44,696 nucleotides of DNA, from assembly GCA_900546485.1 (NCBI GenBank), contig URDK01000010.1, positions 1 through 44,696 on the forward strand. The letters run 5' to 3'. The notes beneath the pieces were generated by a model. The model saw nothing but the letters and a program-made list of their open reading frames with translations. It ran no database searches and was not told the DNA's origin. A program made the position numbers and the translations under genes. Below, one piece after another: positions 1 to 7,850 of this stretch; positions within the stretch are counted from its first letter, which is position 1; each line of letters begins with the position of its first letter. Source of the DNA: an uncultured Eubacteriales bacterium. GTDB lineage: Bacteria > Bacillota > Clostridia > Oscillospirales > Oscillospiraceae.

Positions 1-2
1 AC

Positions 3-1487
3 ACCCACACCCACGGGGAACTCATGAGCCGTTTCACCAACGACGTGGACACCATAGCCGACGCGCTCAACAACAGCTTCGCCATGGTCATCCAGAGCTT
101 CATCCAGATGAGCGGCACGCTCGTCATGCTCTTTGTGCTCAACTGGAAGCTCTCGCTCATCGTCGCCGTATGCTACGCGGCCATGTTCCTCTACATCCGT
201 TACAGCGGCCGCCGGAGCAAGGCCTATTACAACAAGCAGCAGGCCTGCCTCGGCGAGCTGGACGGCTACATCGAGGAGATGGTCAACGGCCAGAAGGTCG
301 TCAAGGTGTTCAACCACGAGGACGCGAGCATCGAGGCCTTCATCGCCAAGAACCGCGCGCTCCAGCAGGCGGGCACCGGCGCGCAGAGCTACGCCGCGAC
401 GATGATACCCGCGGTGGTGAGCATATCGTATGTAAACTACGCCATCGTGGCCGTGCTCGGCGGCATCATGGCCCTGCGCGGCACGATGGACGCGGGCAGC
501 CTCGCGAGCTACCTGGTGTTCGTCCGCCAGGCCGCGGCGCCGATAAACCAGTTCACGCAGCAGTCGAACTTCCTGCTCGCGGCCCTCGCGGGCGCGGAAC
601 GAGTGTTCGAGGTCATGGACGAGAAGCCCGAAACGGACGAAGGCGGCACGGTGCTGGTAAACGTCGAGGCGGGGGCCGACGGCACGCTGCGTGAGACGGA
701 GCGCAAGACCGGTCGCTGGGCCTGGCGCGCGCCTGACGGGACGCTCACCCCTTTGCGCGGAGACGTGCGCTTTGAGAGCGCGGACTTCGGCTACGAGCCG
801 GGGCACCCCGTGCTGCACGGCATAAGCCTCTACGCCAAGCCGGGGCAGAAGATAGCCTTCGTCGGCTCCACCGGCGCGGGCAAGACGACAATAACCAACC
901 TCATAAACCGCTTTTACGACGTGCAGGGCGGCCGCGTGGTCTACGACGGCATCGACGTGCGCGATATCAGGAAGGAGTCGCTCCGCCGCTCGCTGGGCAT
1001 GGTGCTCCAGGACACGCACCTCTTCACCGGCACCATCGCGGACAACATCCGTTTCGGTAAGCTGGACGCGACGCAGGAAGAGATTGAGGCTGCGGCAAAG
1101 ATAGCGAATGCGGACTCCTTCATCCGCCGCCTGCCTCAGGGCTACGACACGATGGTGACCTCGGACGGGGCGAACCTCTCGCAGGGCCAGAGGCAGCTCC
1201 TCGCCATCGCCCGCGCCGCCGTGGCAGACCCGCCGGTGCTCATACTCGACGAGGCCACGAGCAGCGTCGACACCCGCACCGAGGCGCTCATAGAAAAGGG
1301 CATGGACCGGCTCATGGAGGGCCGTACCGTGTTCGTCATAGCCCACCGGCTCTCCACCGTGCGCAACGCCAACGCCATCATGGTCCTCGAACACGGCGAG
1401 ATAGTAGAGCGCGGCGACCACGACGACCTCCTCGCGCAGAAGGGGCTATATTATAAGCTGTATAACGGCATGTTCGAGCTCAGCTGA
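3..1487 (+). CDS. ABC exporter, fused permease/ATPase (5'-truncated by window edge)
   Basis: C-terminal part of a half-size ABC exporter (multidrug/lipid type) that would dimerise in the membrane and pump substrate outward using ATP. The frame is open to base 3 and reads THTHGELMSRFTNDVDT, an internal motif of this family, so the ATG at 24 is not the start; the first membrane segments lie upstream of the window. Visible: remaining transmembrane helices, an extended linker, then a nucleotide-binding domain with Walker A GSTGAGKTT, signature LSQGQ, Walker B LILDEATSSVD and H-loop AHRLST. The linker between membrane and ATPase domains is longer than in MsbA-type proteins; from memory this is seen in other Firmicute exporters. 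Substrate cannot be told from sequence. A partner half-transporter may lie upstream. Confidence 0.93.
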   Translation, partial: THTHGELMSRFTNDVDTIADALNNSFAMVIQSFIQMSGTLVMLFVLNWKLSLIVAVCYAAMFLYIRYSGRRSKAYYNKQQACLGELDGYIEEMVNGQKVVKVFNHEDASIEAFIAKNRALQQAGTGAQSYAATMIPAVVSISYVNYAIVAVLGGIMALRGTMDAGSLASYLVFVRQAAAPINQFTQQSNFLLAALAGAERVFEVMDEKPETDEGGTVLVNVEAGADGTLRETERKTGRWAWRAPDGTLTPLRGDVRFESADFGYEPGHPVLHGISLYAKPGQKIAFVGSTGAGKTTITNLINRFYDVQGGRVVYDGIDVRDIRKESLRRSLGMVLQDTHLFTGTIADNIRFGKLDATQEEIEAAAKIANADSFIRRLPQGYDTMVTSDGANLSQGQRQLLAIARAAVADPPVLILDEATSSVDTRTEALIEKGMDRLMEGRTVFVIAHRLSTVRNANAIMVLEHGEIVERGDHDDLLAQKGLYYKLYNGMFELS

Positions 1488-1605
1488 GGGCTTTTTATGG
1501 ACACAGCTGGGCAGCTATGATATTATTCTGTTCGCCATGAATTGTAAGCCAATGTCAAAAGATATCTCGCGCTGTCCAGAATCACACTGCACAAGGAGGC
1601 TAAGA

Positions 1606-2412
1606 ATGAGCGTCATCAGTATTGAGGGCCTGACCCGTAACTACGGCGGGGGCAAAGGCATTTTCGGGCTGTCCTTTCTCGTTGGTGACGGAGAGGTGTT
1701 CGGATTTCTCGGGCCGAACGGCGCCGGAAAAACCACCACGATACGCCATCTCATGGGCTTTATCCGGCCCATGACCGGAAAATGCTCAATAGGCGGTCTC
1801 GACTGCTGGGAGGACAGCGCGCGCATACACCGCGACCTCGGTTACATTCCCGGAGAGATCAGTTTTTTTGACGACATGAGCGGCTCAGAATTTCTCGATT
1901 TTGTTGGAAGATGCCGGGGATTGCACGGTCCCGGCCGCCGTAAAGAACTGCTCGAGCGCTTCGAGCTCGACCCCAAGGGAAAGATTAAACGAATGAGTAA
2001 GGGCATGAAGCAGAAGCTGGGCATCACTTCCGCATTCATGCATGACCCCATGACGCTCATATTAGACGAACCCACAAGCGGGCTTGACCCTCTTATGCAG
2101 GGCCGCTTTATTGAGCTCATTGCTGAGGAAAAAGCACAAGGCAAAACAGTGCTTATGTCCAGTCACATATTCGATGAGGTAGAGCGCACCTGTGACCGCG
2201 TGGGCATAATTCGCGATGGCAGACTTACCGTCGTCGACTCTGTGGAGGCTCTCAGAGAGCGGCATATGCGATCCTACTCCGTCGTTCTCAGCACTGAGGA
2301 CGAGGCCGCGGCCTTCGCTCGCGACTTTGGCGGACGCCAAGACGGCCGGAAGGTCACGCTTGCCGCAAAGCAAAGCCTTGAGGACATCTTCATGCATTAT
2401 TACGAGGGGTGA
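1606..2412 (+). CDS. ABC-2 type transporter ATP-binding protein
   Basis: ATPase subunit (268 aa) of an efflux-type ABC transporter whose permease is the next gene. Walker A GPNGAGKTT, an atypical signature MSKGMKQ in place of LSGGQ, Walker B LILDEPTSGLDP and switch His in SSHIFDE are all present. An in-frame ATG exists at 1537, but the start at 1606 has AAGGAGG at 1593-1599 and gives the normal N-terminus, so 1606 is chosen. The 118 bases before it hold no convincing promoter or terminator. The stop overlaps the permease region by a few bases, so the two are translationally linked. Codon choice looks somewhat less GC-biased than the neighbours, which could mean a later acquisition (weak). Substrate unknown; the lantibiotic/antibiotic or Na+ exporter families share this architecture. 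Confidence 0.93.
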   Translation: MSVISIEGLTRNYGGGKGIFGLSFLVGDGEVFGFLGPNGAGKTTTIRHLMGFIRPMTGKCSIGGLDCWEDSARIHRDLGYIPGEISFFDDMSGSEFLDFVGRCRGLHGPGRRKELLERFELDPKGKIKRMSKGMKQKLGITSAFMHDPMTLILDEPTSGLDPLMQGRFIELIAEEKAQGKTVLMSSHIFDEVERTCDRVGIIRDGRLTVVDSVEALRERHMRSYSVVLSTEDEAAAFARDFGGRQDGRKVTLAAKQSLEDIFMHYYEG

Positions 2413-2417
2413 CGATC

Positions 2418-3215
2418 ATGATCAACCGGGCCCTCTTTGCGCGAGAGATGAAAGTCAGCATAAAGCCGCTGGTGATAATCTCCGCCGTAATCGCACTATA
2501 TGTAACTGTCATCATCAGCATGTACGACCCGGAAACAATCGCCTCTCTCGACCGGTTCATAGAGAACATGCCGGAAATAATGGCGGCTGTGGGCATGAGC
2601 TCCGGGGCAGACAGTCTGCTGGGCTTTATGGTCTCCTATCTGTACGGCTTCATTCTTCTGCTGTTTCCCATGATCTTCAGCATATTACGCGGGAATGGTC
2701 TCATAGCCAAATATGTCGACAGCGGCTCCATGGCCGTGCTGGCCGCTTCCCCGGTAAGGCGGCGCACCATCGCTCTGACTCAAGCGCTGGCGCTGGTCTT
2801 CGGCATATTTCTTCTCACGGCATTCACAACGTTGCTGGAGTTTGCCGTGGCGCGAATATACTTCCCAGGCGAATTGGAACTTACCGCGCTGCTGAGACTA
2901 AACACAGGGTTGCTGTGCCTGCACCTGTGTGTCGGAGGCATATGCTTCCTGTGCTCCTGTGTGTTTTCTGACACAAGGCGCAGCATAGCCTTCGGAGGCG
3001 GAATACCGCTGCTCATGTATGTGCTCCGCATGCTTGCCAACGTAGGCGGCCCTGCGGAGAAGGCCGGGTATTTTTCGCTCTTCACGCTGTTCGACCCCGA
3101 TGGTCTCGCCGCCGGAAACGCAGGAGGGATTGGTGCGGCAGTATTGCTTGCCACGGCAGTGCTGCTGTTTATATCGGGTATTCTGGTTTTTGAACGGAAG
3201 GACCTGCACATATAG
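2418..3215 (+). CDS. ABC-2 type transporter permease
   Basis: Integral membrane partner (265 aa) of the preceding ATPase. It has about six hydrophobic helices: one near the N-terminus after a short basic/amphipathic stretch, one pair around residues 55-105, and further helices to the C-terminus, ending in a short charged tail (FERKDLHI). This is the ABC-2 permease pattern. ATG 2418 is preferred because GAGGGG sits 8-14 bases upstream; a GTG at 2409 overlapping the ATPase stop is the alternative. A perfect hairpin follows the stop. The transported compound is not predictable. Confidence 0.88.
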   Translation: MINRALFAREMKVSIKPLVIISAVIALYVTVIISMYDPETIASLDRFIENMPEIMAAVGMSSGADSLLGFMVSYLYGFILLLFPMIFSILRGNGLIAKYVDSGSMAVLAASPVRRRTIALTQALALVFGIFLLTAFTTLLEFAVARIYFPGELELTALLRLNTGLLCLHLCVGGICFLCSCVFSDTRRSIAFGGGIPLLMYVLRMLANVGGPAEKAGYFSLFTLFDPDGLAAGNAGGIGAAVLLATAVLLFISGILVFERKDLHI

Positions 3216-3221
3216 TCGAAT

Positions 3222-3265
3222 AAAAAGCAAAACGGCATGACCCCGGTCATGCCGTTCTGCTTTTT
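3222..3265. terminator. Bidirectional rho-independent terminator
   Basis: Two 21-base arms (3222-3242 and 3245-3265) pair with one mismatch and begin/end in AAAAAGCA and TGCTTTTT, so a U-tract is made in either direction. It lies between the convergent ABC permease (+) and upp (-). Confidence 0.9.
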
Positions 3266-3277
3266 ATAGGGCAATGT

Positions 3278-3907
3278 TTATTTCGTGCCGAAGATGCGGT
3301 CGCCGGCGTCGCCGAGACCGGGAACGATGTAGCCGTGGTCGTTAAGGCGCTCGTCCATGCCCGCGACGTAGATGTCCACGTCCGGGTGCTCGGCCTGTAT
3401 GCGCTCCACGCCTTCGGGCGCGCCTATGATGCTCATGAGCTTTATGTGCTTGACGCCAACCTCTTTGAGGAACATCACGGCCGCCGCCGCGCTGCCGCCG
3501 GTGGCCAGCATGGGGTCGACTATTATCGCGTCACGCTCCTGGATGTCGGGCGGCATCTTGAAGTAGTACTTCACGGGCTCAAGCGTGTTGGGGTCGCGGT
3601 AGAGACCGATGTGGCCGACCTTGACGTTCGGCATCAGGGCCACCATGCCGTCCACCATGCCGAGGCCGGCGCGGAGGATGGGGACTATGGCCAGCTTCTT
3701 GCCGGCTATCTGGCGGCACTTCGCCACTGCGAGCGGGGTCTCGACTTCGACGTCCTCCAGGGGCAGGTCGCGGGTCGCCTCGTAGCACATCAGCATGGCG
3801 ATCTCGCTCACGAGCTCGCGGAAGGCCTTTGAGCCGGTGTTCTTGTCGCGCAGGATGCTCAACTTGTGCTGGATAAGGGGATGGTCGAATACGTGCACAT
3901 TGCTCAT
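3278..3907 (-). CDS. upp: Uracil phosphoribosyltransferase
   Basis: Cytosolic pyrimidine salvage enzyme converting uracil and PRPP to UMP. The 209 aa length is exact for the family. Visible are the N-terminal DHPLIQHKLSILRD motif, RAGLGMVDG, the PRPP-binding loop IVDPMLATGGSA and the uracil-binding C-terminal stretch MDERLNDHGYIVPGLGDAGDR with the final FGTK. The AAAGGAGA ribosome binding site is upstream of 3907. It is 24 bases downstream of tsaB in the same direction and is probably the last gene of a tsaE-tsaB-upp unit ending at the bidirectional terminator. Confidence 0.98.
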   Translation of the reverse strand: MSNVHVFDHPLIQHKLSILRDKNTGSKAFRELVSEIAMLMCYEATRDLPLEDVEVETPLAVAKCRQIAGKKLAIVPILRAGLGMVDGMVALMPNVKVGHIGLYRDPNTLEPVKYYFKMPPDIQERDAIIVDPMLATGGSAAAAVMFLKEVGVKHIKLMSIIGAPEGVERIQAEHPDVDIYVAGMDERLNDHGYIVPGLGDAGDRIFGTK

Positions 3908-3931
3908 GGGGGTTCGTCTCCTTTTGTTCTT

Positions 3932-4630
3932 TTATCTCTGCGACAGTCTTGCCTGCCGCTCCCGTTCGGCCTGGGAGAGCCTGAGATACACCGGAAGCAG
4001 CTCCGACGCCGGGGCAGGCGTCTCGCCCTCCGCCGCGCGGCACACGCCGTAGGCGCTCTGCTGCGTCAGTGGCTCCGGGACCAGGACAGACTTTATGCCC
4101 AGCTCGCCCAGACGATTATAGCACAGCCCCGCCCCGTCTCCAACAAGAAAAACGCGTTTTTCGCATTTTTCCAGCTCCGAGGCCAGCTCCTCTATCGATA
4201 TCGCCCGGTCGGGAACAAGCCGCGCCGGTTTGCCGTCTCTTATCTCAAAGACCGCATTGTATACCTGCTGCCTTCTCGCGTCCATGCAGCAGCAGATGTG
4301 CGCGCCCTCGCCCGCGGCAACACCGTTCCAGGCCATGGCCGCGAGGGTCGAGACGCCTATCGCAGGCTTCTCCGCTCCCCAGCACAGTCCCTTTACCGCC
4401 GCCACGCCTATGCGTATACCGGTAAACGAGCCCGGCCCGCGCGCGACCGCCACGGCGTCCACGTCTGAGAGCTTCGTCTCCGTGTTCTTCAGAAGGTCCT
4501 CCACCATGGGCAGCAGCGTCCGGCTGTGTGTAAGCCCCGAGCACTGGCTATACTGAGCTATGAGCTCACCGTCCCGGCAAAGCGCGGCCGAGGCCGCCTT
4601 AGCCGAGGATTCCAGTCCGAGTATCAGCAT
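3932..4630 (-). CDS. tsaB: tRNA threonylcarbamoyladenosine biosynthesis protein TsaB
   Basis: Non-catalytic ASKHA-fold partner of TsaD in the complex that installs t6A37 on ANN-decoding tRNAs. The 232 aa protein begins MLILGLESSAKAAS and contains the hallmark VARGPGSFTGIRIGV (around residues 62-76) and a conserved STLAAMA segment. It begins 4 bases after the tsaE stop, so co-translation is likely. tsaD and rimI, often next door, are not in the window. Confidence 0.97.
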   Translation of the reverse strand: MLILGLESSAKAASAALCRDGELIAQYSQCSGLTHSRTLLPMVEDLLKNTETKLSDVDAVAVARGPGSFTGIRIGVAAVKGLCWGAEKPAIGVSTLAAMAWNGVAAGEGAHICCCMDARRQQVYNAVFEIRDGKPARLVPDRAISIEELASELEKCEKRVFLVGDGAGLCYNRLGELGIKSVLVPEPLTQQSAYGVCRAAEGETPAPASELLPVYLRLSQAERERQARLSQR

Positions 4631-4634
4631 GGGC

Positions 4635-5051
4635 TCATTCCCCCTCTATCCTGATGAGACGGGAATGTTCGCCCGTCTTTTCAAAAACGACGCGTATCTC
4701 GTCGCCGTAAAACGCTCCGTCCACGTTCTCGCTCCATTCCACGGCGCAGACCGCGCCGCGGGCGAGGTAGTCCTCCCAGCCGATGTCCCAGAGCTCGTCC
4801 GCCGAGGCGAGACGGTACATGTCGAAGTGGATGAGCTCCCTCTCGCCGAGGTATTCGTTCACTATCGTGAAAGTCGGGCTGGAAACGCGGCAGTCGATGC
4901 CCATACCGCGGGCCATGCCGCGCACGAATGCCGTCTTGCCCGAGCCGAGCTCCCCGTACATGGCCACCACGGCGCCGTCCGGCACCGAGGCCCCGAAGCT
5001 CTCTCCCGCGAGCTCCGTGTCGCGCTCGCTATTTGATATTATCTCCCGCAT
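4635..5051 (-). CDS. tsaE: tRNA threonylcarbamoyladenosine biosynthesis ATPase TsaE
   Basis: P-loop ATPase (138 aa) needed for multi-turnover t6A synthesis by TsaBD. Walker A reads GELGSGKTAFVRG (around residues 33-45), followed by the family motifs SSPTFTIVNEY and HFDMYRL, then GWEDYL and VEWSENV. The start has AAGGAGG immediately upstream. First gene of the tsaE-tsaB-upp unit; its predicted promoter overlaps the divergent rodA promoter. Confidence 0.97.
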   Translation of the reverse strand: MREIISNSERDTELAGESFGASVPDGAVVAMYGELGSGKTAFVRGMARGMGIDCRVSSPTFTIVNEYLGERELIHFDMYRLASADELWDIGWEDYLARGAVCAVEWSENVDGAFYGDEIRVVFEKTGEHSRLIRIEGE

Positions 5052-5080
5052 GATCCGCCTCCTTCTTTCTGCGGCTTTCT

Positions 5081-5109
5081 ATTATACACCTGCTTCGCCG
5101 TTGCGTAAA
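5081..5109 (-). promoter_or_regulatory. Predicted promoter of tsaE-tsaB-upp
   Basis: On the minus strand TTTACG (5104-5109), 17-base spacer, perfect TATAAT (5081-5086). Start of transcription would fall about 23 bases before the tsaE ATG. The -35 box shares bases with the rodA -35 box on the other strand. Confidence 0.6.
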
Positions 5110-5129
5110 GCCAAAGAATGTGCTATAAT
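5101..5129 (+). promoter_or_regulatory. Predicted promoter of rodA
   Basis: TTGCGT (5101-5106), 17-base spacer, perfect TATAAT (5124-5129) with an extended -10 TG at 5121-5122. It sits 40 bases before the TTG start of rodA. Confidence 0.75.
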
Positions 5130-5168
5130 CACACATTACGATATTACCCTTGTACCGAGGTGAGTGCC

Positions 5169-6320
5169 TTGAAAAAATTCCTGCCCCAGCTGCGCGACTT
5201 CGTGCGCCGGGCGGACATGTTCCTCTTTACAGTAAGCGTCATCTGCGCCGTATACGGCATCATCGTCATCTCCAGTGCAACAAAGTCATATGAAAACGGC
5301 TCTGCGCAGTTCGTCATAGTCCAGACTCTGGCGCTCTTTCTCGGCATCCTGCTTTTCATCGTCATGACCATAATCGACGTGGACATCTTCGCGCAGCACT
5401 GGACCTGGCTCTACGGCCTGAGCGCGCTGCTGCTTTTGTCACTCATCCCCTTCGGCGCGGTGAGCGACACCGGAAACAACGGCTGGCTGCGCTTCTTCGG
5501 CATAGGCATCCAGCCCACCGAGATCGTCAAGCTCGCTTACATTATCGTCCTCGCAAAGCAGCTTGCCTACTTGAAGGAATATAAAAACCTCAACTCCGTG
5601 ACCTCCATCGCCCAGATCGTCGGCCACTTCATTCTCATGTTCGGCCTGATACTCGTAACGGCTCAGGACCTCGGCAGCGCGCTGGTGTACTTCTTCATCT
5701 TCGCCGTCATGCTCTTTGTGGCAGGCGTGAAGATATACTGGTTCATAATGGGCGCGGCGGCCATAGCCTGTATGGTACCCATCTTCTGGACCTACTTCCT
5801 CGAGGACTACCAGCGCAACCGCATCCTCGCCCCCTACGATTCCTCCATCGACCCGGACAACACAGGCATCAACTGGCAGCAGAACCAATCCAAAATAGCG
5901 CTTGCCTCCGGTCAGCTTACGGGTACCGGGCTCGGCGAGGGCACTCAAAGCCAGTCCAACGCCATTCCCGGCAAGCACACAGACTTTATCTTCGCCGTCA
6001 TAGGCGAGGAGCTGGGCCTCATCGGCGCCTGCCTTGTACTGCTTCTGCTGATGATAATCGTCGTCCGCTGCATCCAGATCGGTCTGCGCTCCGGCAACAC
6101 GATGAGTATGCTCGTATGCTTCGGCGTTGCCGCCACGGTCGTATTCCAGACCTTCGAGAACGTCGGCATGTGCATAGGCATCGCCCCCGTCGTCGGCATC
6201 ACTCTGCCCTTCTTCAGCTACGGCGGCTCCTCCCTCTTTTCAATGTTCGCCGCTATGGGACTGGTCTCAGGTATAAAATACCGACCAAAACCTACAAGGG
6301 CTTCCCTATATGGGAGGTAG
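5169..6320 (+). CDS. rodA: FtsW/RodA/SpoVE family peptidoglycan glycosyltransferase (RodA-like)
   Basis: Polytopic SEDS-family membrane protein (383 aa, about ten helices) polymerising lipid II for cell-wall elongation with a class B PBP. Diagnostic motifs are QSKIALASGQLTGTGL, GTQSQSNAIPGKHTDFIF, AVIGEELGLIG and the C-terminal GITLPFFSYGGSS; the QSQ...P..HTDFIF wording is RodA-like rather than FtsW-like. The start is taken as TTG 5169 because GAGGTGA lies six bases upstream and the resulting N-terminus MKKFLPQLRDFVRRADMF fits the family; the upstream ATG at 5118 overlaps the -10 box. SpoVE/FtsW paralogues cannot be wholly excluded. It ends at a clean terminator, so it is monocistronic. Confidence 0.93.
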   Translation: MKKFLPQLRDFVRRADMFLFTVSVICAVYGIIVISSATKSYENGSAQFVIVQTLALFLGILLFIVMTIIDVDIFAQHWTWLYGLSALLLLSLIPFGAVSDTGNNGWLRFFGIGIQPTEIVKLAYIIVLAKQLAYLKEYKNLNSVTSIAQIVGHFILMFGLILVTAQDLGSALVYFFIFAVMLFVAGVKIYWFIMGAAAIACMVPIFWTYFLEDYQRNRILAPYDSSIDPDNTGINWQQNQSKIALASGQLTGTGLGEGTQSQSNAIPGKHTDFIFAVIGEELGLIGACLVLLLLMIIVVRCIQIGLRSGNTMSMLVCFGVAATVVFQTFENVGMCIGIAPVVGITLPFFSYGGSSLFSMFAAMGLVSGIKYRPKPTRASLYGR

Positions 6321-6347
6321 CTGAAACACACCTTAAACAAAAATCAA

Positions 6348-6378
6348 GGCACAAGGTCTTCGGGCCTTGTGCCTTTTG
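6348..6378 (+). terminator. Rho-independent terminator of rodA
   Basis: GGCACAAGG (6348-6356) pairs with CCTTGTGCC (6365-6373) around a TTCG-containing loop, followed by TTTT and a further T-rich run at 6382-6387. Confidence 0.88.
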
Positions 6379-6461
6379 TTATTTTTTACAGATTGCCAAG
6401 CATAAAAATCGTTCGTGTTCACAAAATTTTCACAATTTTTACCCATTTCCGATTTAACGCA

Positions 6462-6490
6462 TTGCATTCCTGAACGATTCGTAGTATCAT
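6462..6490 (+). promoter_or_regulatory. Predicted promoter of the transporter/M20 unit
   Basis: TTGCAT (6462-6467), 17-base spacer, TATCAT (6485-6490). The leader to the ATG at 6573 would be about 75 bases and can form a small stem (ACCCGTG with CGCGGGT, about 6522-6548). An 8-base inverted repeat, AATCGTTC at 6407-6414 and GAACGATT at 6472-6479, flanks the region and overlaps the promoter spacer, so it might be a split operator (weak). Confidence 0.6.
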
Positions 6491-6572
6491 CAACCGCATA
6501 AGCCCGATTTTTTTGGGGGGACCCGTGTATCTTTGGGAGTTCGCGGGTAAAAAAATTTGGAGGTGCTTATCT

Positions 6573-7772
6573 ATGCTACCGATTCTGGCAACATTCATTA
6601 TCCTGCTCGTCTTCGGCGTAGGCGACATGGTCGCGACCAAGACAAAGGCCATCGTCTCCATGCTCTTCCTGTCCTCGGTCATTTTCCTGGCCGGCTTCTG
6701 GACGGGAGTGCTGCCGAACACCCTGTTCGATGACTCCACGCTTCTTCTCGTCTCCGGCGTGCTCGTTACCATGCTGCTCGTCCACATGGGCACGACCATC
6801 AAGCTGCGTGACTTCGCCGACCAGTGGAAGACCGTCATCATCGCGGCCGCGGCCTGCATCGCCATCAGCCTCGGCATCTACTTCCTCGGCGGCCTCATCG
6901 TTGAGGACAAAAACTACGTCGTTGTCGGCGCGCCCATCCTCTCCGGCGGCGTTGTCGCCACCCTGACCATGCAGACCGCTGTTGAAGGGCACAGCGTTGA
7001 GCTCGGCGTCTTTGCCGCCCTCGTCATGGTCGTGCAGGGCTTCGTCGGCTACCCCGTCTGCTCCCTCTGCCTGAAGGGCGAGGCCAAGCGTGTCCGCCGC
7101 CTCGTAGAGTCTGGCCAGGAGCTCAAGGGCGTCACCGCCAAGATAACCTCCGCCGGCGCCGTCACCAAGAAGCGTCTCATCCCGTACCTGCCTGACAAGT
7201 ACAACGGCCCCAACATCATGATGGCCAAGGTTGCCCTCGTTGGCTGGCTCGCCACCATATTCGCCACCTGGTTCTCCGGCCTCATCGGCTTCAATGTCAG
7301 CGCCCTCATCTTCGCTCTCATCTTCGGCCTCATCTGCAAAGAGCTCGGCTTCCTTGAGGAAGGCCCCATGGGCAAGGCCGGTGCGGACGGCTTCATGCTC
7401 GTCGTCGTCACACTGTCCATCTTCACCAACCTCGCCCAGTCCACCCCGGACATGGTCGCCGGCATGCTCTGGCCTCTGCTCGTCGTCGTCGTCACCGGCA
7501 GCGTGACCTTCCTGATCATCTCCACGCTGGTCGGCAAGATCTTCGGCGTCAGCTGGCAGATGAGCTGCGCCATCGGCAGCACCTGCCTCTTCGGCTTCCC
7601 CGGAACTTACATAGTCACCAACGAGGTCGTCAACGCCACTGCCGCCAACGACGAGGAGAAGCAGCTCATGCTCGACCACATGATGCCCAAGATGCTCATT
7701 GCCGGCATGGTTTCCGTCTCCATCACCAGCATCCTCATCGCCGGTTACATGGTGAACCTGCTCGTCTTCTGA
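6573..7772 (+). CDS. Unrecognised polytopic membrane transporter
   Basis: A 399 aa protein with roughly ten or more hydrophobic helices and no signal peptide. I cannot assign it to a named family with confidence. The arrangement of two helical halves, broken by a basic loop near residues 165-215, with glycine-rich segments in each half (GAPILSGGVVATL; SCLFGFPGTYIV after an IGST motif), resembles ion-coupled secondary carriers such as the GltS or 2-hydroxycarboxylate type. ATG 6573 is chosen over the longer frame because TTGGAGGTG ends eight bases upstream. Two M20 amidohydrolases follow, so import of an N-acyl amino acid, peptide or hippurate-like substrate is a reasonable guess (inference). 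The family-level function should be treated as unknown. Confidence 0.8.
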   Translation: MLPILATFIILLVFGVGDMVATKTKAIVSMLFLSSVIFLAGFWTGVLPNTLFDDSTLLLVSGVLVTMLLVHMGTTIKLRDFADQWKTVIIAAAACIAISLGIYFLGGLIVEDKNYVVVGAPILSGGVVATLTMQTAVEGHSVELGVFAALVMVVQGFVGYPVCSLCLKGEAKRVRRLVESGQELKGVTAKITSAGAVTKKRLIPYLPDKYNGPNIMMAKVALVGWLATIFATWFSGLIGFNVSALIFALIFGLICKELGFLEEGPMGKAGADGFMLVVVTLSIFTNLAQSTPDMVAGMLWPLLVVVVTGSVTFLIISTLVGKIFGVSWQMSCAIGSTCLFGFPGTYIVTNEVVNATAANDEEKQLMLDHMMPKMLIAGMVSVSITSILIAGYMVNLLVF

Positions 7773-7790
7773 TAATACCGCAACTACATA

Positions 7791-7815
7791 AGGGGAGACG
7801 GCAGCCGTCTCCCCT
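7791..7815 (+). terminator. Intercistronic hairpin without U-tract
   Basis: AGGGGAGACGG (7791-7801) and CCGTCTCCCCT (7805-7815) form a perfect 11-bp stem with a three-base loop. It is followed by AAACCC and only later TTTTT, so it is more likely an mRNA stabiliser or partial attenuator between the transporter and the first M20 gene than a full terminator. Confidence 0.55.
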
Positions 7816-7850
7816 AAACCCATTTTTAAAGTTAGAAAGGACTAAATATT

